64,000 bases of DNA from Hypericum androsaemum (lineage: Eukaryota; Streptophyta; Magnoliopsida; Malpighiales; Hypericaceae): assembly GCA_963995505.1 (NCBI GenBank), contig OZ023199.1, positions 2,294,001-2,358,000 of the forward strand. The letters are read 5' to 3'. The position numbers were made by a program, and so were the translations under genes. Positions 37,114 to 49,690 of this stretch are shown here, in pieces; position 1 is the first letter of the stretch; every line of letters begins with the position of its first letter. Under the pieces are notes generated by a model, which ran no database searches, was not told the origin of the DNA, and saw nothing but the letters and a program-made list of their open reading frames with translations.

Positions 37114-37997
37114 GAAAAAATTACGTTCAGCTCCCTGTAGTTTGGCGTCCCTACTTCTTGGGACCATGTATTTCTGAAATTTTTCCTGACGTTCCCGAAA
37201 TTTGGTTTTAGAAACTCTCGAGTCGGATTCCTGACGGCTCTTTTTTTTAATTTTTTAATCATGGAAATGACCAAAATACCCTTAAACAAAACCATAATCG
37301 GTAGTACCTACCCACCCGCCCGCTTCCACTTTCCAGAGCTTCGCCGTTATCTCTCTCTCTTCCTCCGCCTCCTCCCTAATCGTCAGTCAAATTGTTTCCT
37401 CTTTAAACCCTAAACCCTCTCGCCCATTTCCCAACTCCAGGCTAGAGTACGACTCTCTCTCTCTCGACTCCAGGATGCCATGAAGTTTCGAAGGGCCTTT
37501 TCTTTCCTTTTTTGCTTCCCTGTGATTTCGTTTGCTAATTGATGAAGGTGCTTGATCGTGGATGCTTTTAATTTGTTTCTTTCTAATGGCGATCAATTAG
37601 AATGTGAAGGTGAACTTGATTTCTGGGTTTTAGTTAGAATATTGTTTTTTTGTTGTTCTCGTCTTACCTCGTTGTTCTTGGTTTGAGTTTTTTAAATTTT
37701 GATCTGAGTTTTTTTTAAATGTTCTTGGTTGTGTTCTTGTTTTTGGTTAGTCTGATCTTGTTTTTGGATTGGTTTTTGGTGGTTGGTAGTTTTGTTCAAA
37801 GGTTACAGAAGGTAAATTTTTTTATTTTTTGTTTAAGGGTATTTTGATCATTTCTATGACAAAAAATGAAAAAAAAAGTCTTCAGGGACCCGAGAATTTG
37901 TAAAACCAAACTACGGGAACAACAACATGAATTTTAGAAACCCAGGGACCCGAGAGAGAGAGCGGCCAAACTATTGGGACCTGAGTGTAATTTTCCC
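37114..37997. mobile_element. Mutator-like element with long inverted repeats (884 bp)
   Basis: The left end GAAAAAATTACGTTCAG and the right end (reversed GGGAAAATTACACTCAG) start inverted repeats of about 170 bases. The target-site duplication cannot be fixed because both flanks are A-runs. The interior (about 37300-37830) is a CT-rich, intron-leader-like sequence with ATG near 37472 and reads like a captured 5' gene end, but I do not recognise it. Confidence 0.65.
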
Positions 37998-38139
37998 AAA
38001 AAAATCAACTTAGCAAAACGAATATTTTAACTATTGATTTTTTAATAAAACATATGAGAGAAAGTGAACCTATTATAAAATTATTGCATGATAAAATTTT
38101 ATCAAATATCAATTTTACAGTAAATTATACACGACTTTT

Positions 38140-38356
38140 TCTCTCACAAATTTTCGATTTTTCTTGTAAGATCAATAATAAACCCTCGTGACCAGAAAAT
38201 TCCCATGACGTGCACGTCATTGCGCCAATCGAATTCCACAATTGACGTATACATCGCTCCATCGCCGGATGACTAAATACTTTTAGCTTGACCACCAGAG
38301 TTTGCCCATGGAGGCTGACAGAACTCAAAATTTTACATGTCACGTGGTATACCAAG
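38140..38356 (+). repeat. Segment duplicated at 42990-43290
   Basis: The sequence around TTGTAAGATCAATAATAAAC and CCATGACGTGCACGTCA recurs at about 42997-43150 in direct orientation. With kinase pseudogene G (41112) and gene H (45499) lying to the right of each copy, this marks a direct segmental duplication. Confidence 0.75.
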
Positions 38357-39331
38357 TAGGGGTGAGGATACATCGGTCTGATGGTTTTTGCCCACTTTCT
38401 AACGCCGACACCGATCAGCCAAATTTTCTCAAAGTTCAACCGACGGTGACACGGTGTGTCGGTGGAACACATGAACGGTCGGGTTGGCGGTGTCCGACAA
38501 GCTCAACATTTTTTCCCCAAAAACTGACTTTGGCCCAAAAATTGCAGGTTTTATCATTGCATTAAATCAGTTGTTGAAGTATTCATCTGAAACTAAAGCT
38601 TGAAATCCATTATGCAAAGACTCACCTACACAGAACGACGTAGATTTCTGGCGATTTGAATTTTAGGGTTCTAATCTATTTGGGAAAATAGTGGACCGAG
38701 TAAGAGGAGTGTTATAGGGATAATCGAGAGGAGGAGAATCAAGGAGTGATTGGGAATTCTGGCTCTAGGGTTCCTATCGAAGAAATTGGGGATCGGGAAT
38801 TGGCATACGTTTCAGCTGACCAGATGAGGAAGAAAGGATCGAGTGACACGTCGTTTGAAGCACCTGGTATTGTGATCATCGAAAAGGAAACGTCGCTCCA
38901 AGGCGTTGAAGGAAACGTTGTCGTTTGAGCCTTCGGTTTACTTATCTTTCTCAAAAAACAATGTTGGCCATAGTATGTTAGGCCCATTTCCCTTTTTTGT
39001 TTTGCTGGCCCATTTCATTGTCAAGGGCGGTTCGAACTTGTCGTGACTTATTTGGGTGCCATCCCATAAGTCCATTATTATATAAATAAAGAAAGGCCAG
39101 CACTTGGAAAGACAACAAATCCTCTCTCTCCCTCCTAAATCTCTTTTTCTCTCACCGCCATTTTAGGAGCTCCCTGGAACTTACGTATCAAGGAGCTGCG
39201 AACGACGGAGATGCTGAAAGGGAAGAGGAGCTGCGGAGTTCGAGAGACGGGAGAAGGGAGAAGAAGATGGAGAAGGGAGAACGAGTGGAAGAAGGAGGAG
39301 AAGGATTGAGAAGATTTTCTATCCAAGTTCT

Positions 39332-39403
<72 letters not shown>

Positions 39404-39597
39404 AATGCCGTCGTTACACTCGGTGTTTCGGTGTGTCGGGTTGGGAAAAAACGACACCGAACCACCACCGATAACATCGGTTTAGCTTCAAAATCAATCC
39501 ACGACACCGTCTTTACGGTCGGGTTGATGTTTGGCGGTGTATCGGCTAGGTCGGGTTGTCGGGTTTGCGGTTTTGGTCGGGTTTATCCTCATTCCTA
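38357..39597. mobile_element. hAT-like non-autonomous element (1.24 kb)
   Basis: The ends TAGGGGTGAGGATA and, reversed, TAGGAATGAGGATA match at 12 of 14 bases and resemble hAT termini. Subterminal DNA is dense in CGGG/CGGT motifs on both sides. The interior holds a (TA)n run (about 39333-39396). No transposase and no clear 8-bp target duplication are seen. An additional 19-bp inverted repeat (ACATGTCACGTGGTATACC) lies just outside. Confidence 0.45.
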
Positions 39598-41111
39598 CAT
39601 CTGAAGTGATATACCACATGACATGTACCAATGAGAAAGTGCCAAATGCACTGGGAGGTCCAATTGATTAATTAAATTACTAAAACATATAATTATGAAA
39701 AAAGAGTTACTTGGAAAGTTACCAATTCACTTGGCACATGTGGATTAGCTGATACATAACACGTAACTCCTGTGTATAGAAAATGATTTTCTTGTCCTTT
39801 GTATTTGATTGTATCATCAATTATTTTGATCGTTTAAATGACTATTGTACCCTTACATTTAAACAAAAAACTCTCTCCACCTCTCAACCTTCTCCGATGA
39901 CTAACCTGTCTTCTCCGACAACTCTAACCTATCTTCTCCGGCGAGATTGCCATCTGCAACATCAAAAACTTTTAATACAAAAAATCACGAACCTAAACGC
40001 TTCAACTTCCTCACAAATCACATCGCAAGACACAAACTTTATGACCAAATCTCAAAACTTTTCTTCCATTTTCTCGCCAACCACACGAGGATCTCAACAT
40101 AAATTCTATAGACCCAAAAATTGAAACCTACCCGAAACATGCCAAAAGTTGTTCCCGAAAATTGCTGCCAAGCACCCGGCGCGGTGAGGTAAATTAACGA
40201 GTTCTTTTTAATTAATGGGTTCCATCACAAAACGCAAAGGTGGATTTTAATTAATTGGGTTTTTGTTTTGCTTTGGTGGTTAAGGTTTCTCGGATGGTGG
40301 ACATGGAGAGGGATCACATGGTATGAGGATGCCCATGCATCGTGCTTGGCGGCGGCAGAGCTCGAAGAGACCCAGATGGGATATCTTCTTCTGCACGTCG
40401 GGAGGAGCTCGAAGAAACCCAAAACAAGGTATGATTGGAAGTCCACTGGGAAGGATAGAACCGTCAGCTGCGGTGATTGTGTTGAAGGTATCACACGGTG
40501 ATTTGGGCTGAATCAGTGTCGGGGTGAAATTTTTCGTCGGAGTGAACTGTTTGGTCAGAATCGAAAGCACACCGATGGAAATTGCCCAGGGACGACACCG
40601 ATTTAGACCAGCCGACATCTCTCGGTGAGCCCAGTGCCTCCCGCAGACGACCTCGAATCCAAACTGGAGACGTGGAAGGCGAGAGAGAGAGAGAGAGGGT
40701 TATTGTCACCGTCGTTCAGTCGATAGAGAGAGCGAGACCGATTTTGGAATTGATTGTTTTGTTTGGTCGCCGGAGAAGAAGGAAGCTCCGATGAGGAAAT
40801 TCGAAGGAAGAGGAGGGGATGATTTTTTTTTGTTTTTTGTTTTTTGAGAATATATTGATTATTTTATTGACAAAAATAAAAAAGTCGATGAGACGATATA
40901 AAAAAAATAGATACATGATACATAAATCACGGGGGAAACTATACCTCCAACATAAATCTCGTGCCTGACTTGAATTGCCAAAATTCAAAGCCACCAAATT
41001 AACAACCATATAGCTAATACAAACCGAAGTTGTAGGTATCCTCACCAAAAAAGAGAGAGCAAGGTAAAGATATTACACGCACACAAAATCCTGGAGTGGT
41101 TTAATTTTTTG
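39598..41111. other. Intergenic, CT/GA-rich, no recognised gene
   Basis: 40130-40800 has several short overlapping open frames and a (GA)n tract near 40683. None resembles a known family and none has a homolog elsewhere in the window. From about 40880 the sequence is the 3' flank of pseudogene G, conserved with those of A and H. Confidence 0.45.
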
Positions 41112-42298
41112 CTAGACCACATATTCATGAGATTCAACTAGTACAGCTTCATCTTCATTCTCAGCAGACTCAAAGGTCATGTAATATGAACTTGAATCCT
41201 AGCTTGCATCGATGATTCCGATTGACGACTCTTCCACATTCATCGGAAAGAATGATGGAGCAAAGGACGGCTTTGGAGGCAACTGGAGAGCATTAAGTCC
41301 TCCCTGAAACATCTCTAAAACTTTGTGCATTGAAGGACGATCAATTGGGCTCAATTGCACACACCACAACCCCACCATCATCATTTTCTTCCTTATCTCT
41401 TTATCTTCCATGGTGGTGTCCCCTATCCAATTGTCATTTCCCTAGCTAAATTGGTCGTGCATCCAAGATGGCAAGAAAATCTGGCTAGAATTCTCAACCA
41501 CTCAACTGGGGTCTCGCTTCCTTGCAGCCATTTCCATCAACATTCTTTCAAAACTGTACACGTCGGCTTTGTAAGATATTCCTCCAACACTTCTGTAGAA
41601 AAATTCAGGAGCCATATATCCTAGCGTTCCTTTAATGGCAGTGAGGGACACGATACTCTTATTTGTTGGATACAATTTTGCCAAGCCAAAATCTGTTACC
41701 TTGGGAACAAATTCTCATCGAGAAGAATGTTGTGGGGCTTGATATCAAAATGTAAGATTTGCATCTCGCAGCCTTGATGTAGATACTCTATGCCACGAGC
41801 CACACCTAGAGCGATCTCGTACATTTTCTCATCAGTTATCGTTGGTACATTATCTGTATGATCACTCTGCTGAGACAATATGTACTTGTCAAGAGACCTG
41901 TTAGGCATGAATGGATAAACAAGGGCACGTTTCGATCCCTCTACGCAGAATCCAATCAGGCGCACCACATTGAAATGGTGGACTCTCCCAATGGTGGCAA
42001 CCTCATTGATGAAATCCATGCCTTCTGTATCGGCCTTCCCTAGAATCTTGATAGCTGCAAGTTTGCTGCTACGAAGTTTTCCTTTGTAGACACAACCATA
42101 GCCTCCTTGGCCGAGCTCGTTCTTGAAATCTTTAGTTATCTTTTTAATGTCCGAGTAAGAGTATCTTACTAGCATTAGTTGATCATAAGTGTTCTCCAGA
42201 AAATATTCAATGTTGTCGTAGAAGGAAAGATGCCTTCTTCTCCATTTGTACACCAAAAACGCAACAACAAACAGAGCTCCTATCGTCAGAAATATTGC
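41112..42298 (-). pseudogene. LRK10L kinase pseudogene G
   Basis: Contains most of exon 4 of the A/H type: [56 protein letters not shown] one-base deletion near 41709 shifts frame just before DFG. Stops follow after KRDPS (41502), after HDQFS and after IIDAS (41199). The copy is truncated at 42298, a few bases into exon 4, next to a 116-bp tandem repeat, so ectodomain and exons 1-3 are absent. Confidence 0.85.
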
Positions 42299-42306
42299 AC
42301 CCACGA

Positions 42307-42540
42307 TCAGATATCACACTCAAAAAATAGAAGGAATTAATAACTTCAAAGCTAAAATATCCTAATTATTTTTAATTAATGAACAAACTCTACATATATA
42401 CACCCACAAAATTTTAAACAATCAGATATCACACTCAAAAAATAAAAGGAATTAATAATTTCAAAGCTAAAATATACTAATTATTTTTAATTAATGAACA
42501 AACTCTACATATATACCAAAATATTAAAGTAAATTAATTT
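42307..42540. repeat. 116-bp tandem duplication at the truncated end of G
   Basis: CAGATATCACACTCAAAAAAT begins copies at 42307 and 42423. They differ at a few sites. It sits exactly at the breakpoint of kinase pseudogene G. Confidence 0.8.
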
Positions 42541-42635
42541 ACCTGGTTTTGGGCAGGGTCTTTTATGGTATGCAGGACGTCTTCGTATGGATGACAAAAG
42601 GCCTCTGCGAGGTATCCATTATATAGGCATATATC

Positions 42636-42890
42636 GACCAAGATCCGACCAAAAAAGTCGGATCTTAGACCAATATGATATATTCGACAAAAAATGTCGG
42701 ATCTTGGTCATATCCGAAATCTCCTGTGCAGATTTCAGATGTGGCTAATCGACCAAGATCTGACTAAAAAGTCAGATCTTGGTCCAAGAAAAGTCAAAAA
42801 GTCGGATGATAGATCCGACTTTTTTTGTCGGATCTTGGACCAAGATCCAACATTTTTAGTCGGATATATCATCCGACTTTTTTTGGCGTC
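42636..42890. repeat. Cluster of AGATCCGAC/GTCGGATCT hairpins
   Basis: At least five inverted repeats of the same core occur in 255 bases. The best is perfect: 14-base arms 42751-42764 and 42771-42784 around a 6-base loop. Another has 10-base arms 42641-42650 and 42658-42667. No protein frame is evident. See findings. Confidence 0.8.
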
Positions 42891-43285
42891 CGTGCCACGT
42901 GGACACCGTCCCCACAATACTTTCAAATCAGACCCTTTTTTCACAAAAAGTGGTGAATAGTAACACCATTCAGAAAAAAACCCCAAATTTTCTACTTTTC
43001 TTGTAAGATCAATAATAAACCCTCGTGACCAGAAAATTCCCATGACGTGTACGTCACGACGCCATTCGAATTCCACAATTGACCTATACATAGCTCCATC
43101 GCCGGACGACTAAATACTTTTAGCTTGACCAACAGAGCTTGCCCATGAGGCTGACAATTCCCGGAGAGTAGACGGGTCTACGTCGGCATTAAAGGGATTA
43201 GATGGGCTGGACCCTACCAGAGCTCAAAATTTTACACTGGACCGTACACTTGTTTCTAAAAAAAAGTGATATACCACGTGACATG

Positions 43286-44997
43286 CAATGTTTTAAAAAA
43301 CGAACCGGAAGGTGAACTGAAAATTTTAATTTTTCTGGTTCACCCGGTTCACCCGGTCGAGCCGTGGTCGAACCGAGACTTTTTTTATTTTAATAATTAT
43401 TAAATAAAGTAAAATAAGTTTCATTTTAATCACCAACTTACTTATTCAAACAAAGTATGCAAAAATTAATTTAATAAGTCTAAAAGAAGATTAAGTTCAA
43501 AAACTTCAAGCTAACAATAACAAATACTTCAAACTTCACGACAACTTTGTCTGCAGTGCTGGTGCTAGCCAATCCTCAATTCATCCTCTTCAACCAATGC
43601 TCCAAGTTCCACAATATCTTCGCCTAAATAGATTGACAAGAACAATGAGAAAGTAGTTCTCTACATACTGACTAGAGTAGATATATAAACAATACAGTAG
43701 AATACAAAAAGGATTAACAACCTTCAACTTGAATCGAATCCAATTCTGCATCTTGACCACATATTGGTTCTTGCTCAAGCATAATCTCCAACTCTTCTTG
43801 ATCAATTTCTCCTTGCTCAAGTGCTTCTATATTCATCAACAATTAACTCCACAGATTTTTTTGCATCTTTAAGTAAACCAACACGCAAAGCATAATATGA
43901 CGGAGCAGTATATCCATTACCCATACTAGCAATCTTGTTAACATCAACTTGAAAAAGAGGGCAATTTAAAGCATTCAAAGGAACCCCAGCAGTGTAAAAC
44001 CACATTGCAATAGATAAATCTGTTTCATGCCATCTTTCCTTACTTTGCAATGCAGCTTTTATACCACGTTGAGAATGATCACTCACGCCATGTTTGAAAA
44101 GCTTTTGGATGCTGGCATCTATACCTCTTTTCTTTGAAACAGGTGGCCTTGCTACTTCATCAACATCATCATCATCATTAAAGAGATTATTTAGTTCCTC
44201 AAATGTACCTGACTTCTCCTTCATTTTCTTGAGATTCTCAGCGTGTAAACTGACAATTTTTTCACGTACATCACTTGGAACCTTATGGCATATCTCGACG
44301 TCCCCTCTTATCCCAAGCAAATATTTCTTAAACCTATGAATGCCTCCACCATGAAAAACCTTCTGACAATAGGTACATTCAATAAACTTCTTCCCATTTG
44401 CATCTTCTCGTTGAATTGCATGCTCCCATGCCGCATCCCTCTTCTTTCTCATGGTTTGAACTGAGCTTAATCCCGTTTGAACCTCGGTTTGAGATTCTTG
44501 TTGAGCACTTTCTGAGTTAGACATATTCATCACCTATCAATAAGACAATAACACAAAGATTAAAAAGCCATAGGTGGCACTTACATCACTGACTTTCGTA
44601 CAAAGTAGATCATCGTTTGGCTAAGCATCGTTTGGCTTAATTTAGACAATGAAGAGGCCAATCATCATGAACAAATTTTGCACTAAATGGAAAACGGACG
44701 CAAGGTTTATGTTTCAAAATTCAAGATCATCGTTTAGCTAATCAAAATTTCATTCGAACATCAAGAACAAAATTTGAACTCCTAGCAACAACTAAATCAC
44801 TGAATTTGGTAAAAATTAGATTGAATAGAGCAAGCATCAAAACCAGACCTCAACCGTACTGCAGGAGACCGTGGGCGACAGCGTGTGAGCGGCGGCGGCG
44901 GTTGGAGCGGAAGTGACTAATTCTCAAGTTTTGCTTTCGTCGTTGATTTTTTTTCAGTTTCTCCGCCGTTTTTGTCCTTTCTTTTATTTGGGGTCGT
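43286..44997 (-). mobile_element. hAT element with internally deleted transposase
   Basis: The left end CAATGTTTTAAAAAACG is hAT-like; the right border is placed near 44997 where homology to the 39720 region resumes. Inside is a transposase gene lacking its catalytic core, so this is a Ds-like deletion derivative. No matching right terminal repeat was found, so the end may be truncated. Confidence 0.65.
43558..44533 (-). pseudogene. hAT transposase, core deleted
   Basis: The first 238 residues (44533-43817) include a plant BED-type zinc finger (ECTYCQKVFHGGGIHRFKKY), an acidic linker (FNDDDDVDE), and the beginning of the DUF659 region (AMWFYTAGVPLNALNCPLFQ), ending VDEYRST. Directly after, in another frame, comes the transposase tail LEQGEIDQEELEIMLEQEP, and across an apparent intron GEDIVELGALVEEDEL (43558-43621). 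The RNase H-like catalytic domain and dimerisation region are gone. The product could at most bind DNA. Confidence 0.8.
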
Positions 44998-45498
44998 TCA
45001 CTCGGAACATGTGGATTAACTAATAGATAACCTGTCACTATGGTACTTAGGAATCAACATAAATTCCTCCACAATTAGTACGGCTTCAATACAAGGTAAA
45101 TTATGACGCCATAGAGACAAGACTGCTAAATAACATCAGGATTATGTTTGCACCTCTTACGCAGTTACATATTGTTAGAGCACCAGAAGTGTTAAATATT
45201 TATAAGAAATAGTGATTAAGATATAAGAGAAATAGAGTACACGCAATATACAAAATTTGGTTTGAAGATTTATATCCATGAGACGATCATTAAAAAAATA
45301 GATGATACATAAGTCACGAGCGAAACTATACTTCCAGCATAAATCTCGTGCCTCACTTGAATTGCCAAAATTCAAAGCCACCTAATCAACAACCATATAG
45401 CTAATACAAACCGAAGTTGTAGGTATCCTCACCAACAAAGAGAGAGCAAGATATAGATATTACACGCACACAAATTCCTGGAGTGGTTTAATTTGTTG
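44998..45498. other. 3' flank of gene H
   Basis: AT-rich. 45240-45498 matches the 3' flanks of A and G (TTGGTTTGTATTAGCTATATGG region, reversed). No gene seen. Confidence 0.6.
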
Positions 45499-48400
45499 CT
45501 AGACCACATATTCACGAGATTCAACTAGTACATCTTCATCTTCATTCTCAGCAAACTCGAAGGTCATGTAATATGAACTTGAATCCTCACTTGCATCGAT
45601 GATTCCGGATGACGAGTCTTCCACATTCATCGGAAAGAATGATGGAGCGAAGGACGGCTTTGGAGGCAACTGGAGAGCATTAAGTCCTCCCAGAAGCATC
45701 TCTATAACTTTGTGCATTGAAGGACGATCAGTTGGACTCAGTTGCACACACCACAGCCCCACCATCATCATCTTCTTCCTTATTTCTTTATCTTCCTTGG
45801 TGGTGTCCCCTAGCCAATTGTCATTTTCCTGGCTAAATTGGTCGTGCATCCAAGATGGCAAGAAAATTTGGCTAGAATTCTCAACCACTGAACACGGGTC
45901 TCGCTTCCTTGCAGCCATTTCCATCAACATTCTTCCAAAACTGTACACATCGGCTTTGTAGGATATGCCTCCAACACTTCTGTAGAAAAATTCAGGAGCC
46001 ATATAACCTAGTGTTCCTTTAATGGCAGTGAGGGACACGATACTCTTATTTGTTGGATACAATTTTGCCAAGCCAAAATCTGCTACCTTGGCAACAAAAT
46101 TCTCATTGAGAAGAATGTTGTGGGGTTTGATATCAAAATGTAAGATTTGCATCTCGCAACCTTGATGCAGATACTCGATTCCATGAGCCACTCCCAAAGC
46201 GATATCATACATTTTCTCATCAGTAATCGTCGGTACATTATCTGTATGATCTCTCCCTTGAGACAATATGTACTTGTCAAGAGACCCGTTAGGCATGAAA
46301 GGATAAACAAGAGCACGTTTCGATCCCTCTGCACAAAATCCGATCAAGCGAACCACATTGTAATGGTGGACTCTTCCAATAGTGGCGACCTCATTGATGA
46401 AATCATTACCATCCGTATCGGCCTTCCCTAGAATCTTGACAGCTGCAATCTGGCCGCTACGAAGTTTTCCCTTGTAGACACAACCATAGCCTCCTTGGCC
46501 GAGCTCGCTCTTGAAACCTTTAGTTATCTTCTTAATGTCCGCGTAAGAATATCTTACTGGCATTAGCTGATCATAAGTGTTCTCCAGAAAACATTCAATG
46601 TTGTCGTAGAAGGAAAGATGCCTTCTTCTCCATTTGTACACCAAAAAAGCAATAACAAATGGAGCTCCTATCGTCAGAAATATTGCGTGGAGCAGTACTG
46701 CAAGAATTTGAGAATCAGGAGGAGGATTTCTGGTTAGACGCATATCTTACCATATAAGGACGCGCATAGTTCTGAAGCAGAGAACTTACCATATAGAATT
46801 AACACATAGTAAAGGACCGCTCTTATAAGAAATGGAACTGCAATAAGAACAATAAATAGGTTCTTTTATAAGAAAAATCGAAACCAGCCATCCGTACGAA
46901 TGTTCCACACTTAATAAAAGGTCACTACTCTTGCACCTAATAATGTGTTAATTTCAACGGAACCTAATCTAGGAGAAGAAAAATGAAAAGAGATATAGCA
47001 TACTCGTATAATGGAACACGCCTTCCTCTTGATTATCTGCATTGAATGTGAAAGGAAATATATATAAATATCACCATTTGATTTAATTGTGTTGAAGGTG
47101 GTTCACACCACGCTAGGAAAAAGAAGAGCAGGTCGTCAGATTCTTATACTTGAGCCCGAGCTTTATGAGTAGGCCATGGAGGGACAAGTTCCAGAGTTCA
47201 GCTAGTAAATGTGGTAGGGATCCTGACACCATATAGAAAAGAAAATTAAAGGACAACACACATTTGATTTAGTAGAGGACAGAATGACATGGCACGCCAT
47301 ATGGATAGACAAATAGGACTTAACAAACCATGGTGAAGTGAAATATCGATTAGAAAAATCTTTGTAGACCAATGGCTTTGTCATTTCGCTCTACGATCAA
47401 TTTTAGAACATTCATAGTTGAATAATATAACAACCTGCTAAAAACATATCGGAATGGTACAAGGAGTATGTTAATTGATTGAAATTTAAGGTTCAATTTC
47501 TGGGTGTTATAAATGTCAACTTTTGATCAACAAAACATAGCTAATTGAATTATATGATGTGGTTGGTTGAGCGTCCCGGGGTTGAATTGGTTTGCCAAAT
47601 AGAGGTTTAATTATGTACCTATGATAGAAGATAGACAGAAATATAATGATAAAGAACAATGGGAAGCCGTAAAGTAAAAGAAAATGACTACCGGTGTCCT
47701 CATCCTTATATCCGCACGGATCCTCGCGAGGATAATGGTGAGAGCAAAACCAATCACGCCAGGAGACCTCGAACCCATATGACCAGCTCTCACGAACATC
47801 ATCAAAAGATACAAAACCTTTGCTTGTATTGACTTCCATGGACGTAACAAGCATCAGCTCCACTCGGCACGAATCCTCTAGTTCCTCTGAAAATGTAGCG
47901 CGATAAGCAACTCCTGCGTACCAGTAGCTTGAAGTGGTTTTTGATCTCCTTGCAGCAGATTCATGACCACTGCAGATGGCGCCATCCACATAACTACTAA
48001 TCCATGGTTCCCTGCTGATGTTCAATGGCCTCGGGCAGCTTATGATAAATAGGATCTTTTCAGGGTATTCAAACAAAGTATCACTCAAAATATTACCCCA
48101 CCGTCCAATAGTATACGGCTCCGCGGTGTGGGAATGGTTACAGAAGAAGGTACTGCTGTTGGGTAATGGGACTAACGAGGCATCGGACAGGCGGATGGTG
48201 TGCTTGCTGTAATCGATGGACCTTACGTAATACCTCTCGGACATGTTGTACAACATCGGAACATTGTCGTCGCAGGTGATTTCCAATTCTTTGTCGCCAC
48301 AGCTGGTGGGGTCCGTGTTGAGCCGGAAAGGGTTGCTGATGTTGCGGATGCCCCCGCACGAAGAGGAACACAAATCGCGCCTAACGGAACTAGAACTACA

Positions 48401-49660
48401 TGTCGGAAACTGTAATAGAGTGATTGGCAGTAGTAGTAGCAGCAGCAGCAGCTGGAAAGGGAAAGTCAATAGCTTGACCATGGAAGCGTAATAGGATGCA
48501 GTATCGAAAGTACTTGGGTTGGATTCTGCTGTTTTACTTTTATGCATAGATTGTGCAGAGGGCTGGCATGTAAGGACTAACGTTGACGCGCTTTCCACAC
48601 GGTTTTAAGTCTCCCGTTATAACATCAATATTACTTTACGTTCAGCGTAGAGAAGACTCTCTCTCTTGAAAAAGCGTGGAGCTTTTCTTAAATTCGAAAT
48701 CGAGTTCTATCTTATCTTATTTAGATACCGATTTTTCACTACGAGCACAAACGAGAGTCACGTGGCTCATATGAATAGTTGACTTTGATATAATTTTAGA
48801 ATTTTTGTTTCCAACCAAAAATCTAAAATTCATAGTTATAAGTAAATTTTTTTCTATTTATAATTATAAGAACAGCTTTAGACAAGTATTTATGTAGTTC
48901 AAAACTTTCTTTGTCCCTGTGCTGGAAATTTCATTTCCTTTTTTCCCTACCCTTCTACACCAAAAAGTGACATCGCAAGCATTTGGTACCCAACCAAACA
49001 AGACCGTTGGTTCAAGTCTCCTTCTCACCCTCCGAGTCTTCTTCCTGGATGGATGCCCTCGGCTTCTTGTGGGTCTTGTCCGGAGTTGTGGATTTAATTT
49101 TGTGGGGATTTTAGTTGTAGTTAAGGCGCTTGACGTTGAATTTATTATTTAATAGCGAAAACGGGTGTCTTTTTTCCTAGTCTTTTTCTTATTGGATTTT
49201 GGCTATGACAGGATTTTTATCGAGGTTCGTTGGCTTTGAAGATATTCAACATTTTTTCTTTTTAAACATTATCACGTCAATAAAATATCACTTATAAGAA
49301 AAGTGGAATTCTCTTCTACATTTTAACTATATCATTAACGATGACTAATTTTTAGAAGTGAAAGTAAAAAATACAGTAAAATTTCTATAAATTAATGGTG
49401 TTGGTATCGTAAAATTTTATTAATTTAGAGTATATTAACTAATTAATAGATTAATAATTTATTAATTAACAGAGTAATTTTTCGATTCAACGAAAATAAA
49501 TCTAACTAAACTCCATTGTACATATGTATATCATTAATAAAAGATACCATTTAATGAATTAATTGACAGAGAAAATTTATTGTAGATATTTATAAAAATA
49601 AAATTATTGTATAACTTTGTGCATACAGAAATGAAGTGAACCAATAAGCTATAATTAATC
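45240..49660 (-). repeat. Inverted segmental duplication, right arm (gene H)
   Basis: Partner of 395-5075. It covers the 3' flank, all four exons and introns of the kinase gene, and the promoter to within about 30 bases of the F-box gene stop codon. Confidence 0.75.
45499..48481 (-). CDS. LRK10L-type receptor-like Ser/Thr kinase, copy H (4 exons)
   Basis: Predicted exons 48481-47692, 47036-47004, 46837-46790 and 46697-45499, all phase 1, give 689 residues. Signal peptide rich in leucine ([10 protein letters not shown]); ectodomain motif [15 protein letters not shown] with ISN replacing the usual ISY; membrane region built from exons 3-4 ([26 protein letters not shown]). Kinase motifs [28 protein letters not shown] and MAPE are intact. 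It is nearly the same protein as A. Start chosen at the Met opening the signal peptide; an upstream in-frame Met at 48598 would bury the signal. It appears functional. Confidence 0.85.
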
Positions 49661-49690
49661 ATCTTATATGATCACTTAAAATCGAATGAA
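48482..49690. other. Promoter region of gene H
   Basis: Homologous, reversed, to the promoter of A. One copy of the block that is doubled at A is present. 49330-49660 is very AT-rich. No gene seen. Confidence 0.6.

Noticed and set aside
39333..39396. Tyr-Ile repeat proteins encoded on both strands
   Set aside because: Direct translation of a (TA)n microsatellite.
40268..40618. Overlapping short frames on both strands
   Set aside because: No family match and no homolog in the window; cannot be supported as a gene without transcript data.
42636..42890. CRISPR-like array
   Set aside because: The repeats are palindromic, irregularly spaced and in both orientations, and this is plant nuclear DNA.
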